Source: Chitinophagaceae bacterium (GTDB lineage: Bacteria; Bacteroidota; Bacteroidia; Chitinophagales; Chitinophagaceae). From it: a DNA stretch of 64,000 bases. The stretch spans positions 310,001 to 374,000 of the forward strand of contig JADJKL010000003.1 of assembly GCA_016706055.1 (NCBI GenBank), in the 5' to 3' direction. Numbering within the stretch: the stretch's first letter is position 1; every line of letters starts with the position of its first letter. The position numbers were made by a program, and so were the translations under genes. The notes under the pieces are model-generated. The model saw only the letters and a program-made list of their open reading frames with translations. It had not been told where the DNA came from and did no database searches. Below are positions 44,561 to 53,379 of this stretch, one piece after another.

Positions 44561-44583
44561 TATTTAGATCAACAAATATTCAA

Positions 44584-44614
44584 AGCCCTCCCAGATTTTC
44601 GGGAGGGCTTTTTT
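44584..44614 (+). terminator. Strong rho-independent terminator of the T9SS protein gene
   Basis: AGCCCTCCC pairs perfectly with GGGAGGGCT across an 8-nt loop, followed by six T. Confidence 0.85.
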
Positions 44615-44770
44615 GTTTTGTGACGAACAAGATTATTTATCACATAGACAGCTCATCAGTCTTTAATTTCAAAGACCGGAAAATATAAAATCCGAGGATA
44701 GAAACGAATTTGATTACAATCCTTCTTTAATCTTTAAATGGATTTTTTGGCTATTAAGACAGCATAATCG

Positions 44771-45157
44771 TCAGTCAAACATTGGAGGAATGGTGAATGG
44801 CACTGCCGCATTAGGGATTTTAGCAAGTGAAACTATATCAGGACGCCGACCCACTATTACTACATTGGGCATGTTATTGAATTGCCTCATGTCGGGAATT
44901 ACTATTGGCATGTGGTAAGCAGGGGAAGAATAAACCTTGTCGCCGTTTGGCAATGAATAAGAATAACCGGGGGATATTTTATCAGGGTTTCTTTGGAAGA
45001 TATTTGGTTTTTGAAAACCTAATTTAATTTTGGGAATAGTTATGGATTTTTCAGCATTTTTCTTTTTTAAATAGCGGTTAATATCAAATACATCTTTCTG
45101 CTGTGCAGATGCAGTTGTAAAACCTGCTATACCTAAAAGAAGGAAAACCTTTTTCAT
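44771..45157 (-). CDS. Unknown secreted protein
   Basis: A 128-aa protein with a clear signal peptide (MKKVFLLLGIAGFTTASAQ). The mature part is rich in proline, isoleucine and asparagine (KSITIPKIKLGFQKPNIFQ, MPNVVIVGRRPDIVSLAK) and has no recognised domain. It follows pgi on the same strand after 31 bp, so it may be the last gene of the threonine aldolase/pgi unit. Positions 44615-44770 hold no gene. Confidence 0.6.
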   Translation of the reverse strand: MKKVFLLLGIAGFTTASAQQKDVFDINRYLKKKNAEKSITIPKIKLGFQKPNIFQRNPDKISPGYSYSLPNGDKVYSSPAYHMPIVIPDMRQFNNMPNVVIVGRRPDIVSLAKIPNAAVPFTIPPMFD

Positions 45158-45188
45158 ATTGAACTTTTTAGCTTCCTTAAAAGTAGGA

Positions 45189-45548
45189 TTATTTTTTCAT
45201 TTGCTTCCAGACATTGATAAGGCCATTAGTGGATGCGTCATGATTTGAAACAGCTTCATTATTTTGGAGTTCTGGCAGAATTTTATTGGCTAACTGTTTA
45301 CCCAATTCTACACCCCATTGGTCGAAACTGTAAATATTCCAGATTATGCCTTGTACAAAAATTTTATGTTCATATAAAGCAATCAATTCTCCCAAACTAA
45401 AAGGGGTTATTTCTTTTATTAAAATCGAATTGGAAGGTTTGTTACCGCTAAAAATTTTGAATGGCAATAAACGGGTAATGGCTTCTGCAGAAAGTCCCTG
45501 TTTAACTAACTCATCTTCAGCTTCTTTTTCATTTTTACCATTCATCAA
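45189..45548 (-). CDS. pgi: Glucose-6-phosphate isomerase, C-terminal part (frameshifted, part 2 of 2)
   Basis: Coding joins from the upstream frame near 45565: NFFAQTEALMNGKNEKEAE, where one T is missing from a T7 run. It holds the end of the sugar isomerase domain, including FSLGELIALYEHKIFVQG and WNIYSFDQWGVELGKQLA, the conserved C-terminal block with the catalytic lysine region. Confidence 0.92.
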   Translation of the reverse strand: MMNGKNEKEAEDELVKQGLSAEAITRLLPFKIFSGNKPSNSILIKEITPFSLGELIALYEHKIFVQGIIWNIYSFDQWGVELGKQLANKILPELQNNEAVSNHDASTNGLINVWKQMKK

Positions 45549-46840
45549 CGCTTCTGTTTGTGCAAAAAATTGCTCAGTAATTTTTCATGATGATCGCCAA
45601 TGGGATTGTGACTAATTGCAGGCGCAATAAAGTCGCAGGGAATCAACGGAGTGCCTTGATGAATTAATTGATAAAATGCATGCTGTCCGTTGGTACCTGG
45701 CTCTCCCCATATAATGGGTCCTGTGGCGTATTCAACAGGTTCACCATTGCGGTCAACAGATTTGCCATTGCTTTCCATATTTCCTTGCTGAAAATAAGCT
45801 GCAAAACGATGGAGGTACTGATCGTAAGGTAATATGGCTTCGGACTGAGCTCCAAAAAAATTAGTGTACCAAATACCGAGTACTGCCATTAGCACAGGAA
45901 TATTTTTTTCGAAAGAGGTATTTTGGAAGTGATTGTCAGTGGCATGAGCACCTTTTAATAACTGCTCAAAATTTTTATATCCAATCGTTAATGCAATTGA
46001 CATACCTACGGCACTCCAAAGAGAATATCTTCCGCCAACCCAATCCCAAAAGCCGAAAATGTTTTTTTTATCAATTCCAAACTTTACCACTTCGGCTTGG
46101 TTGGTTGAAAGAGCAATAAAATGTTTAGCAATATGTTTTTCATTTTTTGCTTTCTTAAGAAACCAAGCTCTTGCTGTATGAGCATTTGTCATAGTTTCTT
46201 GTGTAGTAAAAGTTTTGGAAGCTATAAGAAATAGTGTTTGATCTGCCTTTACTTTTTTCAATGTTTCAGTAATATGCGAAGCATCTACATTCGATACAAA
46301 AAATGTCTGTATACCATCTATCCAATATGGTTTTAATGCTTCTGTTACCATTAATGGCCCCAAATCGCTGCCACCAATACCAATATTGACAATGTATTTT
46401 ATTTTTTTTCCGGAGAATCCTTTATGTTTTCCTGAGTGAACTTGCTTTGTAAAAATCTTCATTTTTTGCAAAACCTTTTTTATATCAGGCATTACATCTT
46501 TACCTTCTTCATATACAGGACTATCAGAAAAATTCCTCAACGCAGTATGCAGGACAGCTCTATTTTCGGTTACATTAATTTGTTCGCCATTAAACATGGC
46601 TTTTATGGCATCAGCTACTTTACATTCATTCGCAAGTTGTATTAGCAATTGTATGGTCTCTTCTGTTATTAAATTCTTTGAGTAATCCAGCACTATCTCA
46701 TCAAGACACATGGAGAATTTGGAAAAGCGACTGGGGTCGCTACTGAACAATTCCCGCATACGCTGTTTCTTCATCTCAGCAGCATGTAGATCAAGTTTTT
46801 TCCATGCAGCAGTTGTTGTTGGGTTGATTGAAGGTAGCAT
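45545..46840 (-). CDS. pgi: Glucose-6-phosphate isomerase, N-terminal part (part 1 of 2)
   Basis: Interconverts glucose-6-phosphate and fructose-6-phosphate. The start at 46840 (MLPSINPTTTAAW) is chosen; the frame is open 20 codons further into the intergenic space. Signatures include VNIGIGGSDLGPLMV, FLIASKTFTTQETM, WDWVGGRYSLWSAVG and the active-site GEPGTNGQHAFYQLIHQG. The last residues (LHKQKR) are out of frame. The intact enzyme would be about 550 aa. Its start lies 13 bp after the threonine aldolase stop. Confidence 0.93.
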   Translation of the reverse strand: MLPSINPTTTAAWKKLDLHAAEMKKQRMRELFSSDPSRFSKFSMCLDEIVLDYSKNLITEETIQLLIQLANECKVADAIKAMFNGEQINVTENRAVLHTALRNFSDSPVYEEGKDVMPDIKKVLQKMKIFTKQVHSGKHKGFSGKKIKYIVNIGIGGSDLGPLMVTEALKPYWIDGIQTFFVSNVDASHITETLKKVKADQTLFLIASKTFTTQETMTNAHTARAWFLKKAKNEKHIAKHFIALSTNQAEVVKFGIDKKNIFGFWDWVGGRYSLWSAVGMSIALTIGYKNFEQLLKGAHATDNHFQNTSFEKNIPVLMAVLGIWYTNFFGAQSEAILPYDQYLHRFAAYFQQGNMESNGKSVDRNGEPVEYATGPIIWGEPGTNGQHAFYQLIHQGTPLIPCDFIAPAISHNPIGDHHEKLLSNFLHKQKR

Positions 46841-46853
46841 AATCTTAAAATAA

Positions 46854-47870
46854 TTATAGTGAATTAAAGACTTCAATTGTTTTATTGACCATCTGCTCAT
46901 TTATATCCAGGTGCAGCACTAATCGTACACGGTTTGGCGAAATAGCATACCCTAAAATATTTTCGAGTTTTAATTTCGATACAAGTTCAGGTGCTGAAAT
47001 GGTATTATCCAATTCAAAAATGATAATATTAGTTTCTACCGGCAGCACCATTTTTACAAATCCTTTTTTTGAAATAGTTTCAGCTATTTTTTTTGCATGT
47101 ATATGATCTTCTTCTAATCGGGCAATATTATTCTCTAATGCATATATTCCTGCAGCAGCAATAAAACCAGCTTGCCGCATTCCACCACCAAAAGCTTTTC
47201 GTACTCGTCTGGCTTTTTTTATAAATTCTTTATTGCCGACTAATAAACTGCCAACAGGACAGCCTAAACTTTTACTAAGACAAACGGAAATGCTATCAAA
47301 TGCTTCACCATATTGTTTTGCTGTTTCTTTTTTTGCAATAAGTGCATTCCATAATCTAGCACCATCCAGATGAAAGGCAAGCTGATTCTCTTTACATAAA
47401 GCTTGTAGTTTTTTCATTTCTTCAAAATCGTAGCAACTGCCACCACCTCTGTTGGAAGTATTTTCTAGTGAAACTAAACTAGTGTTAGCCTTGTGTACAT
47501 CATCCGCATTGATTGCTGCTTTGACGATGTCAGCATTTATTCTTCCCAAATTACCTTGTAGCAGTTTTACAGAAGCCCCTGAGTTAGATGCAATTCCACC
47601 ACCTTCATATTGATAAATATGTGAACTCTCATCACAAATTACTTCATCACCGGGTTGTGTGTGACATTTGATGGCTATTTGATTGGTCATTGTGCCAGAG
47701 GGGCAAAAAATGGCAGCATCCATTCCAAATATCTCTGCAGTGATATTTTCTAGTTCATTAATGGAAGCGTCTTCGCCAAAAACATCATCACCAACTTTTG
47801 CTTGCATCATTGCCGCTAACATTCCCGAGCCTGGTTTGGTAACCGTATCTGATCTGAAATCAATTATCAT
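46854..47870 (-). CDS. ltaE: Low-specificity L-threonine aldolase
   Basis: A 338-aa PLP enzyme of the beta-eliminating lyase fold, cleaving L-threonine or L-allo-threonine to glycine and acetaldehyde. DFRSDTVTKPG begins the protein, PSGTMTNQIA binds the cofactor phosphate, Asp169 lies in FHLDGARLWNA and Lys200 in CLSKSLGCPVGSLL is the Schiff-base lysine. With the threonine-dehydrogenase-like SDR at 10652 the window encodes two possible routes from threonine to glycine. Upstream of pgi in the same direction. Confidence 0.88.
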   Translation of the reverse strand: MIIDFRSDTVTKPGSGMLAAMMQAKVGDDVFGEDASINELENITAEIFGMDAAIFCPSGTMTNQIAIKCHTQPGDEVICDESSHIYQYEGGGIASNSGASVKLLQGNLGRINADIVKAAINADDVHKANTSLVSLENTSNRGGGSCYDFEEMKKLQALCKENQLAFHLDGARLWNALIAKKETAKQYGEAFDSISVCLSKSLGCPVGSLLVGNKEFIKKARRVRKAFGGGMRQAGFIAAAGIYALENNIARLEEDHIHAKKIAETISKKGFVKMVLPVETNIIIFELDNTISAPELVSKLKLENILGYAISPNRVRLVLHLDINEQMVNKTIEVFNSL

Positions 47871-47972
47871 TCTTGAAAATTTTCCACAATATAATCAGTT
47901 CGCTCCTTAAATTCGGCATTTGGCGAAGGAGGAATGCTTTTATGTTACCGTTTTAGTATTTTGGCATTGTAA

Positions 47973-48776
47973 ATGAGAGAGCCTACACTTCTTGAGTATA
48001 TACTATTAATAGTCGTTTGTTTATTGACTGCATTTGCTGGCTTGTACCTGCTTACTCAATTCAATCGTTTATTCAAAGGTTCAATTAAGAATGAATTGCT
48101 TAGAAAAAATGCAGCAGCTTGGGTTGTTATTTTTTGTTTTTCTACGGCATTAATGCCAATGAACGGAGCCTTTTTTTATATGCTGGCAAAGTTTGGTTGG
48201 ATTCATTCAATAATTGGACATATAGCTTCTACAACAATTACTACGATTGTGGTTTACAATCTGGCAAGAGCAATTGCAGAGAGCCAATCTTTGAAAAAGC
48301 TTTCTTTTATTAAGCACAAGTCGCTTGTTATTCTGTCATTAATTATCAGTACGTTAGCGATTAATGTTCCATTCTCCTATTATTTGTATGAAGGACAAAT
48401 GCAATATCTGAAGTATGCAGTTATTAATAGCATTTATCTTTCTGGTGCTACAGGTCTTGTTTATGCAGTAATCAGCTATCTTGAAGTGGAGAGAAAAAGA
48501 AAGTTTGATGCAAAAGAACTTGAACTAAGCCGGATGCGGGAATCAAAGGCAAAAGCAGAACTGGATGCGTTGCAATCAAAAGTAAATCCTCATTTTTTGT
48601 ACAATGCGTTGAACTCGATTGCTGATCTTTCCATAACGGACGGTAAGAAGGGTAGAAGAATGACAATTGCGTTAGCGGATCTTTTCAGGTATAGTATTAA
48701 TTACAGCAACAGTAATTATTCAACTATTAAGGATGAAGTAGAAATGACAGAAGTGTATCTTCAAATTGAAAAATAA
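47973..48776 (+). CDS. LytS-type sensor histidine kinase, membrane and phosphoacceptor part (frameshifted, part 1 of 2)
   Basis: A kinase of the His_kinase (PF06580) class. About five membrane helices (residues 8-170) are followed by a coiled coil and the phosphoacceptor box NPHFLYNALNS with His207, then IALADLFRYSINYS and the block YLQIEK. A missing A at about 48770-48774 ends the frame: IEKIRFEDQLNYAV continues in the next. The intact protein would be about 388 aa. Confidence 0.88.
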   Translation: MREPTLLEYILLIVVCLLTAFAGLYLLTQFNRLFKGSIKNELLRKNAAAWVVIFCFSTALMPMNGAFFYMLAKFGWIHSIIGHIASTTITTIVVYNLARAIAESQSLKKLSFIKHKSLVILSLIISTLAINVPFSYYLYEGQMQYLKYAVINSIYLSGATGLVYAVISYLEVERKRKFDAKELELSRMRESKAKAELDALQSKVNPHFLYNALNSIADLSITDGKKGRRMTIALADLFRYSINYSNSNYSTIKDEVEMTEVYLQIEK

Positions 48777-48802
48777 GATTTGAAGATCAGTTAAATTATG
48801 CT

Positions 48803-49138
48803 GTGGATGTAGAAGAAGATTTAAATCATTACCTGGTTCCAAGATTTTTGTTGCAGCCGTTAGTGGAAAATGCAGTGAAGCATGGGATGAAAGCAACTGG
48901 GAAAATGACGGAGATAAAACTAAACATAAGAATGGATGAGAAGGGAATGGTTTTTGAAATTCTGGATAATGGCCCCGGTTTTCCGGAAGAATTGAATCCC
49001 GGCTATGGTGTAAAAAGTGTGTATGATAAATTGGATCTGTTGTTCCCAGATAATTATGAAATACATTTTAGTAATCAACCCCAAAAAAAAGTTTCTCTTT
49101 TTATTCATAAACTGATGAAAGATGAATCAGCAGTATAA
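48803..49138 (+). CDS. LytS-type sensor histidine kinase, ATP-binding part (part 2 of 2)
   Basis: The HATPase domain: N-box LLQPLVENAVKHGM, G1 box LDNGPGFPEE, then GYGVKSVYDKL. In-frame coding actually begins at 48774, before the listed start. Its end overlaps the regulator start by 17 bp, as is usual for co-translated kinase/regulator pairs. Confidence 0.88.
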   Translation: MDVEEDLNHYLVPRFLLQPLVENAVKHGMKATGKMTEIKLNIRMDEKGMVFEILDNGPGFPEELNPGYGVKSVYDKLDLLFPDNYEIHFSNQPQKKVSLFIHKLMKDESAV

Positions 49139-49586
49139 AGCTATTATAATTGATGATGAGCCAGCAGCAAGAAGGCTACTGAAAAGTCTTCTGCAGGAAT
49201 ATGCTGATATAATTGAAGTAATCGGCGAAGCTGGCAATGGTAAAGATGCGATAGCAAGAATAGAAGAGATGAAGCCGGATGTTATTTTTCTTGATATTCA
49301 AATGCCTGATTTAACCGGCTTCGAAGTAATTGAGCGGCTGAAACAAAAGCCCAATATTATTTTCACTACAGCCTATGAGCAATATGCTATAAAGGCATTT
49401 GAAACTTTTTCAATTGATTATTTATTGAAGCCAATAAAAGAAGAGCGGCTGGAGCAAAGTATTGGTAAACTAAAAGGAGTTTGGAAGGCTTACCAGGTCA
49501 GTAGATATTTCAAGCTTGCAGGAGGTAATTCGTCAGTTGCAAGTGCCACAAAAGGCGACGGCATTGCCAATAAAAACCGGAGATAG
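49122..49586 (+). CDS. LytTR response regulator, receiver part (frameshifted, part 1 of 2)
   Basis: A receiver domain with phosphoacceptor Asp58 (VIFLDIQMPDLTG), the conserved Thr/Ala (TTAYEQYA) and Lys of LLKPI. An extra T near 49481-49484 (GTTTGG) shifts the frame after KLKG; the remaining 30 or so residues are out of register. Confidence 0.87.
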   Translation: MNQQYKAIIIDDEPAARRLLKSLLQEYADIIEVIGEAGNGKDAIARIEEMKPDVIFLDIQMPDLTGFEVIERLKQKPNIIFTTAYEQYAIKAFETFSIDYLLKPIKEERLEQSIGKLKGVWKAYQVSRYFKLAGGNSSVASATKGDGIANKNRR

Positions 49587-49887
49587 GATAAACCTGGTAA
49601 GATTTGAAAATATCTCTTTTTTAGAATCAAGCGACAAGTATGTATATATAAATACAATTGACGGGCAAAAACATCTGACTGATCAATCACTAACAGCATT
49701 AGAAGAAAAGCTGCCAAGCGAATTCTACCGTATTCAAAAATCCTATATCATAAATAAAGACAGGATCAAAGAGATGCACCGCCATTTTAATAGCCGCTAC
49801 CTCTTTACAATGGATGATAAGGCAAATACCCGTCTTACTTCTGGTCGCACTTATCATGATTCCATTAAGGCCGAATTTGGCTTATAG
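49516..49887 (+). CDS. LytTR response regulator, DNA-binding part (part 2 of 2)
   Basis: The LytTR DNA-binding domain, a ten-stranded beta fold: GDRINLVRFENISFLESSDK, SLTALEEKLPSEFYRIQKSY and IINKDRIKEMHRHFNSRYL are hallmark positions. In-frame coding runs from about 49483. The restored regulator is about 254 aa. The LytTR family binds pairs of direct repeats; a candidate pair lies 117 bp downstream of this gene. Confidence 0.88.
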   Translation: MQEVIRQLQVPQKATALPIKTGDRINLVRFENISFLESSDKYVYINTIDGQKHLTDQSLTALEEKLPSEFYRIQKSYIINKDRIKEMHRHFNSRYLFTMDDKANTRLTSGRTYHDSIKAEFGL

Positions 49888-50003
49888 GCCATTGGTTTAC
49901 CTCATATTTCTACAGTTCATTGCGCAAAAAAGGCGGTTCGCCTTAAAGTGATTGTTTTTAAATCCGATAGAATTGACATTTACTTCAGTTTATGGCGTAG
50001 ATG

Positions 50004-50033
50004 ACCATTTATCGGAGCTAGTCACCATTTATC
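50004..50033. promoter_or_regulatory. Candidate LytTR operator (two direct boxes)
   Basis: ACCATTTATC occurs at 50004-50013 and 50024-50033, a 20-nt period, so both face the same side of the helix. Each agrees with 8 of 9 positions of the LytR/AlgR consensus (T/A)(A/C)(C/A)GTTN(A/G)(T/G). The pair sits in the gene-free interval 49888-50212 between the LytTR regulator and the outer-membrane protein gene. Confidence 0.5.
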
Positions 50034-50212
50034 CCAAAAAGATAGAAATCAGTAACTGAAGATAAGGTGCTGCGTCACACCCATGTTAGTAAAGCAGCCG
50101 ATTATCCCTAAAATAGGCCGCTTACTACTAAACAATGTACTATGCAATATAAAGTACCTAAGTTTGTCCTGTAATATTTAAAATATAGTAGAAACGCACA
50201 AAAAAAGAAAAA

Positions 50213-52669
50213 ATGAGAAAGATTTTAACCATGCTGACAGTTGTTTTAACAGCATTAACCTTAACCAGTCAAGCACAAACAAAATCCGGAAAAATTACCG
50301 GTACAGTAATAGATGGTAATACAAAAACAATTGAATCTGCAACGATAACGTTGTTAAAAGCAGCTGACTCTTCAGTAGTAAAAATTAGTGTTGCCGATAA
50401 GACCGGTAAATATGTATTTGAAGCTATACCGGAAGGAAAGTACCTGGTTTCAATTTCAGCGGTAGGACATACCAAAGGGTTTTCTGAGCTAGTCGAAATA
50501 AACGCAATGAATAATTCAGTTAATGTAAATACAATTGAATTGATTCCTCAGGCTAAATCGTTGAGTGCTGTTGTTGTTACAACAAAGAAGCCTTTGATAG
50601 AACAAAAGGTTGACAGAATGATAGTGAATGTAGATGCTACTGTTACGAATGTAGGCACTACAGCATTGGAAGTGCTGGAAAAATCTCCCGGTATTAGTGT
50701 TGATAAAGATGGTAATATCAGCTTGAAAGGAAAGCAGGGAGTACAAATATATATTGACGGACGACCTACTTACTTGGCAGGAGCAGATCTTGTAAATTAT
50801 CTTACCAGTTTAAATAGTAGTCAGCTCGAACAGATTGAAATAATGACAAACCCACCAGCTAAGTATGAAGCATCTGGAAACAGCGGAATTATAAATATAA
50901 AAACGAAAAAAACAAAACAGTTTGGATATAGCGGAAGTATTTCTTCTACTTATAGCCAAGGTCGTTACTCAAGGTTTAATGAGTCTTTCAACTTTAACTA
51001 CAGAAAAAATAAAGTAAATTTATTTACTAACTTAAGTTATAACACAAATAAGAATTTTAACAACATTGATATCCAAAGGAAATTTATTGAATCATCAACA
51101 AAAGAAGTAAAATCTCATTTTGATCAGGAAACAAATCTGCTAAATGAAAATCAATCTTATTATGCAAAACTAGGAATGGATTATGCCGCTTCAAAGAAGA
51201 CGACATTCGGGTTTGTTTTAACTGGTAATATTAATCCTAGTGATTTTAAAAGTAACAGCGACGTATACATCACTGATGCAAACAAAAACCCGTTAAGCCG
51301 TACTTTAGCAAACTCTGGGAATGATACAAAATGGAAAAGCTTTACCACCAATTTAAACTTCCGTCATGTGTTTGATTCTACTGGTAAAGAATTAACAGCT
51401 GATGTTGATTACTTAAATTATAGCAGGACAAATTCAAGTTCTCTTATTAATACCTACTACGATCCATTTGGATTGCCTTATATGAAAGCAGATACTTTAT
51501 ACGGTAATTTGCCTCAGGATATAAATATCCGCACAGCAAAGTTTGATTATTTACATCCGCTTAAGAATGGTGCAAAATTTGAAGCTGGAGTAAAAACAAG
51601 TTTCGTTACGACTGATAACGATGCTATTTATGATAGTCTAAATTATGGAATGAGAGTAAGAGATGTTAACAGAAGCAATCATTTTAAATATGATGAAAAT
51701 GTAAATGCTGTTTACGTAAATTATAGCAGGCCTTTAAGCAAGAAAATTTTTGGACAATTTGGTTTGAGAGCTGAAAATACAAATGCGAAAGGTAATCAGC
51801 TAACGACTGGTGAAAAATTCAAGAGAAACTATACACAGATTTTTCCTACCGCCTATTTTCAATATAAAGCCAATGATAAAAATAGCTTTGGTTTAAATTA
51901 TGGTCGTAGAATAAACCGCCCTGATTATGAAGACCTGAATCCTTTTATCGAGTTTTTAGATAGATACACATACGAGAAAGGAAACCCTAATCTGAAACCT
52001 CAGTTTTCTCACAATGTAGAATTGAGTCATACGTATAAAGATTTTTTAACCACAACTTTAAATTTTACACAAACAACAGATATTATTAATGAAGTGCTTG
52101 AGCAATTTCCAGACAAAAATGAAACTGCGATAAAAAAAGAGAATATTGCAAAACAGCAACAGTATGGTATTTCAGTTAATGCAGGTGGTTCAATTAAAAA
52201 GTGGTGGAGTGCTAATTTGTATGCAAATGTTTATAATAATAAGTTTGAAGGCATCATCAATGGAGGCTTTGAAACAATCAGTGCTACAACAGGGCAGTTC
52301 AATTTATCTAACCAGTTTAAGTTTGGTAAAACATGGGGTGCTGAGTTGAGTGGTTTTTACAGAACGGCTGGCATAGATGGAGTTTTCAGGATTGGTGGAT
52401 TTGGAATGATGAATGTGGGTGTGAGTAAGCAAGTATTAAAAGGTAAAGGGTCATTACGTTTCAGTGTACGGGATTTATTATATTCCCAAAAAATTGCTGG
52501 TACTATTAAATACGGAAATATTGACGCTGCATTTCAACAGGCAAGAGATTCCAGAGTATTTAGCTTGAATTTTTCTTACAGATTTAATAAAGGAAAGGTC
52601 AATTCTCAAAAAAGGAAAACCGGTGGTGCAGATGATGAGCAGAATAGGGTAAACACTGGTGGTAATTAA
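50213..52669 (+). CDS. Outer-membrane beta-barrel protein with carboxypeptidase-regulatory-like domain (TonB-receptor-like)
   Basis: An 818-aa protein: signal peptide (1-22), CarboxypepD_reg beta-sandwich (about 28-105; GKITGTVIDGNTKTIESATI), a plug-like domain (about 120-225; ALEVLEKSPGISVDKDGNISL, GVQIYIDGRPTYL, IEIMTNPPAKYEASGNSG) and an outer-membrane barrel of the OMP_b-brl_3 family to the end. The ending is an unusual basic tail (KRKTGGADDEQNRVNTGGN). No TonB box is obvious. Such proteins import or bind large substrates. It follows the LytS/LytTR pair and putative operator, so it may be their target. Confidence 0.85.
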   Translation: MRKILTMLTVVLTALTLTSQAQTKSGKITGTVIDGNTKTIESATITLLKAADSSVVKISVADKTGKYVFEAIPEGKYLVSISAVGHTKGFSELVEINAMNNSVNVNTIELIPQAKSLSAVVVTTKKPLIEQKVDRMIVNVDATVTNVGTTALEVLEKSPGISVDKDGNISLKGKQGVQIYIDGRPTYLAGADLVNYLTSLNSSQLEQIEIMTNPPAKYEASGNSGIINIKTKKTKQFGYSGSISSTYSQGRYSRFNESFNFNYRKNKVNLFTNLSYNTNKNFNNIDIQRKFIESSTKEVKSHFDQETNLLNENQSYYAKLGMDYAASKKTTFGFVLTGNINPSDFKSNSDVYITDANKNPLSRTLANSGNDTKWKSFTTNLNFRHVFDSTGKELTADVDYLNYSRTNSSSLINTYYDPFGLPYMKADTLYGNLPQDINIRTAKFDYLHPLKNGAKFEAGVKTSFVTTDNDAIYDSLNYGMRVRDVNRSNHFKYDENVNAVYVNYSRPLSKKIFGQFGLRAENTNAKGNQLTTGEKFKRNYTQIFPTAYFQYKANDKNSFGLNYGRRINRPDYEDLNPFIEFLDRYTYEKGNPNLKPQFSHNVELSHTYKDFLTTTLNFTQTTDIINEVLEQFPDKNETAIKKENIAKQQQYGISVNAGGSIKKWWSANLYANVYNNKFEGIINGGFETISATTGQFNLSNQFKFGKTWGAELSGFYRTAGIDGVFRIGGFGMMNVGVSKQVLKGKGSLRFSVRDLLYSQKIAGTIKYGNIDAAFQQARDSRVFSLNFSYRFNKGKVNSQKRKTGGADDEQNRVNTGGN

Positions 52670-52712
52670 TTATATACATTAGCTATTAAACCTTGATCAT
52701 TAGAATCAAAAG

Positions 52713-52740
52713 AGTCCTGCTTTAGTAGCAGGACTTTTTT
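52713..52740 (+). terminator. Rho-independent terminator of the barrel protein gene
   Basis: AGTCCTGC pairs with GCAGGACT over a 7-nt loop, followed by six T. The -7 box of yajQ starts at its last base. Confidence 0.85.
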
Positions 52741-52747
52741 ATATTTG
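52740..52747 (+). promoter_or_regulatory. -7 promoter box of yajQ
   Basis: TATATTTG matches the consensus, 22 nt before the yajQ ATG. The upstream terminator occupies the -33 region, so the match may be weak in practice. Confidence 0.4.
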
Positions 52748-52769
52748 CTATGAACCAAAAAACATCCTT

Positions 52770-53260
52770 ATGCCATCATTTGATATTGTAAGTAAAGTAG
52801 ATCCACAGGCTTTAGCCAATGCTGTAAATGTTGTTACAAAAGAAATCACCAACCGCTTTGATTTTAAAGGAGCACATATTGTCATTGATCTTGACAAAAA
52901 GGAAAATGTTATAAAACTTGAAACGGATGATGATATGAAAATGCGGCAGTTGCTGGATGTGTTAATCAGCCGGGCACATAAGCAGGGAATTGCACCAGAA
53001 GCTTTTGATGCTGCTAAAGAAGGAAGCCAGATTGGAAAGGCATGGAAGAAGATTGTAAAAGTTAGAAATGGCCTTGCTCAGGAAGATGCCAAAAAGTTGT
53101 CAAGTTGATTAAAGATGCTGGTTTAAAAGTGCAGGCTTCAATAAATGATGATTTAGTACGAGTAACGGGTAAAAAAAGAGATGACCTTCAGGAAGTAATT
53201 GAACTCTGCACCAACGGTAATCTTGGAATTCCTTTACAATATGTGAATATGAGGGATTAA
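52770..53260 (+). CDS. yajQ: YajQ/UPF0234 nucleotide-binding protein (frameshifted)
   Basis: The first frame (52770-53108) begins MPSFDIVSKVD and has NRFDFKGAHIVIDLDKK, LLDVLISRAHKQGI and GKAWKKIVKVRNGLAQEDAKK. One A is missing in the run at about 53090-53095; the next frame continues KVVKLIKDAGLKVQASIND, VRVTGKKRDDLQEVIE and GIPLQYVNMRD to the TAA at 53258-53260. The restored 163 aa is exactly the usual length. The family binds RNA and, in some bacteria, cyclic di-GMP. Confidence 0.9.
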
Positions 53261-53340
53261 AATCCTTCAAAACCTGCGGATAGTCTCGTTTTATGTGCAT
53301 AATGGAGTGGAAAAGGAGTGCATATCAAAGGGGCTAAAAA

Positions 53341-53373
53341 TTTGGAAAACGGTATTCTGATAAAGTATATTTG
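53341..53373 (+). promoter_or_regulatory. Promoter upstream of the candidate structured RNA
   Basis: TTTG (53341-53344), 21 nt, TATATTTG (53366-53373). Both boxes are perfect and the spacing is 1-2 nt longer than at the tRNA and DUF3276 genes. It predicts a transcript from about 53379 in a region with no long gene. Confidence 0.5.
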
Positions 53374-53379
53374 ATATAC

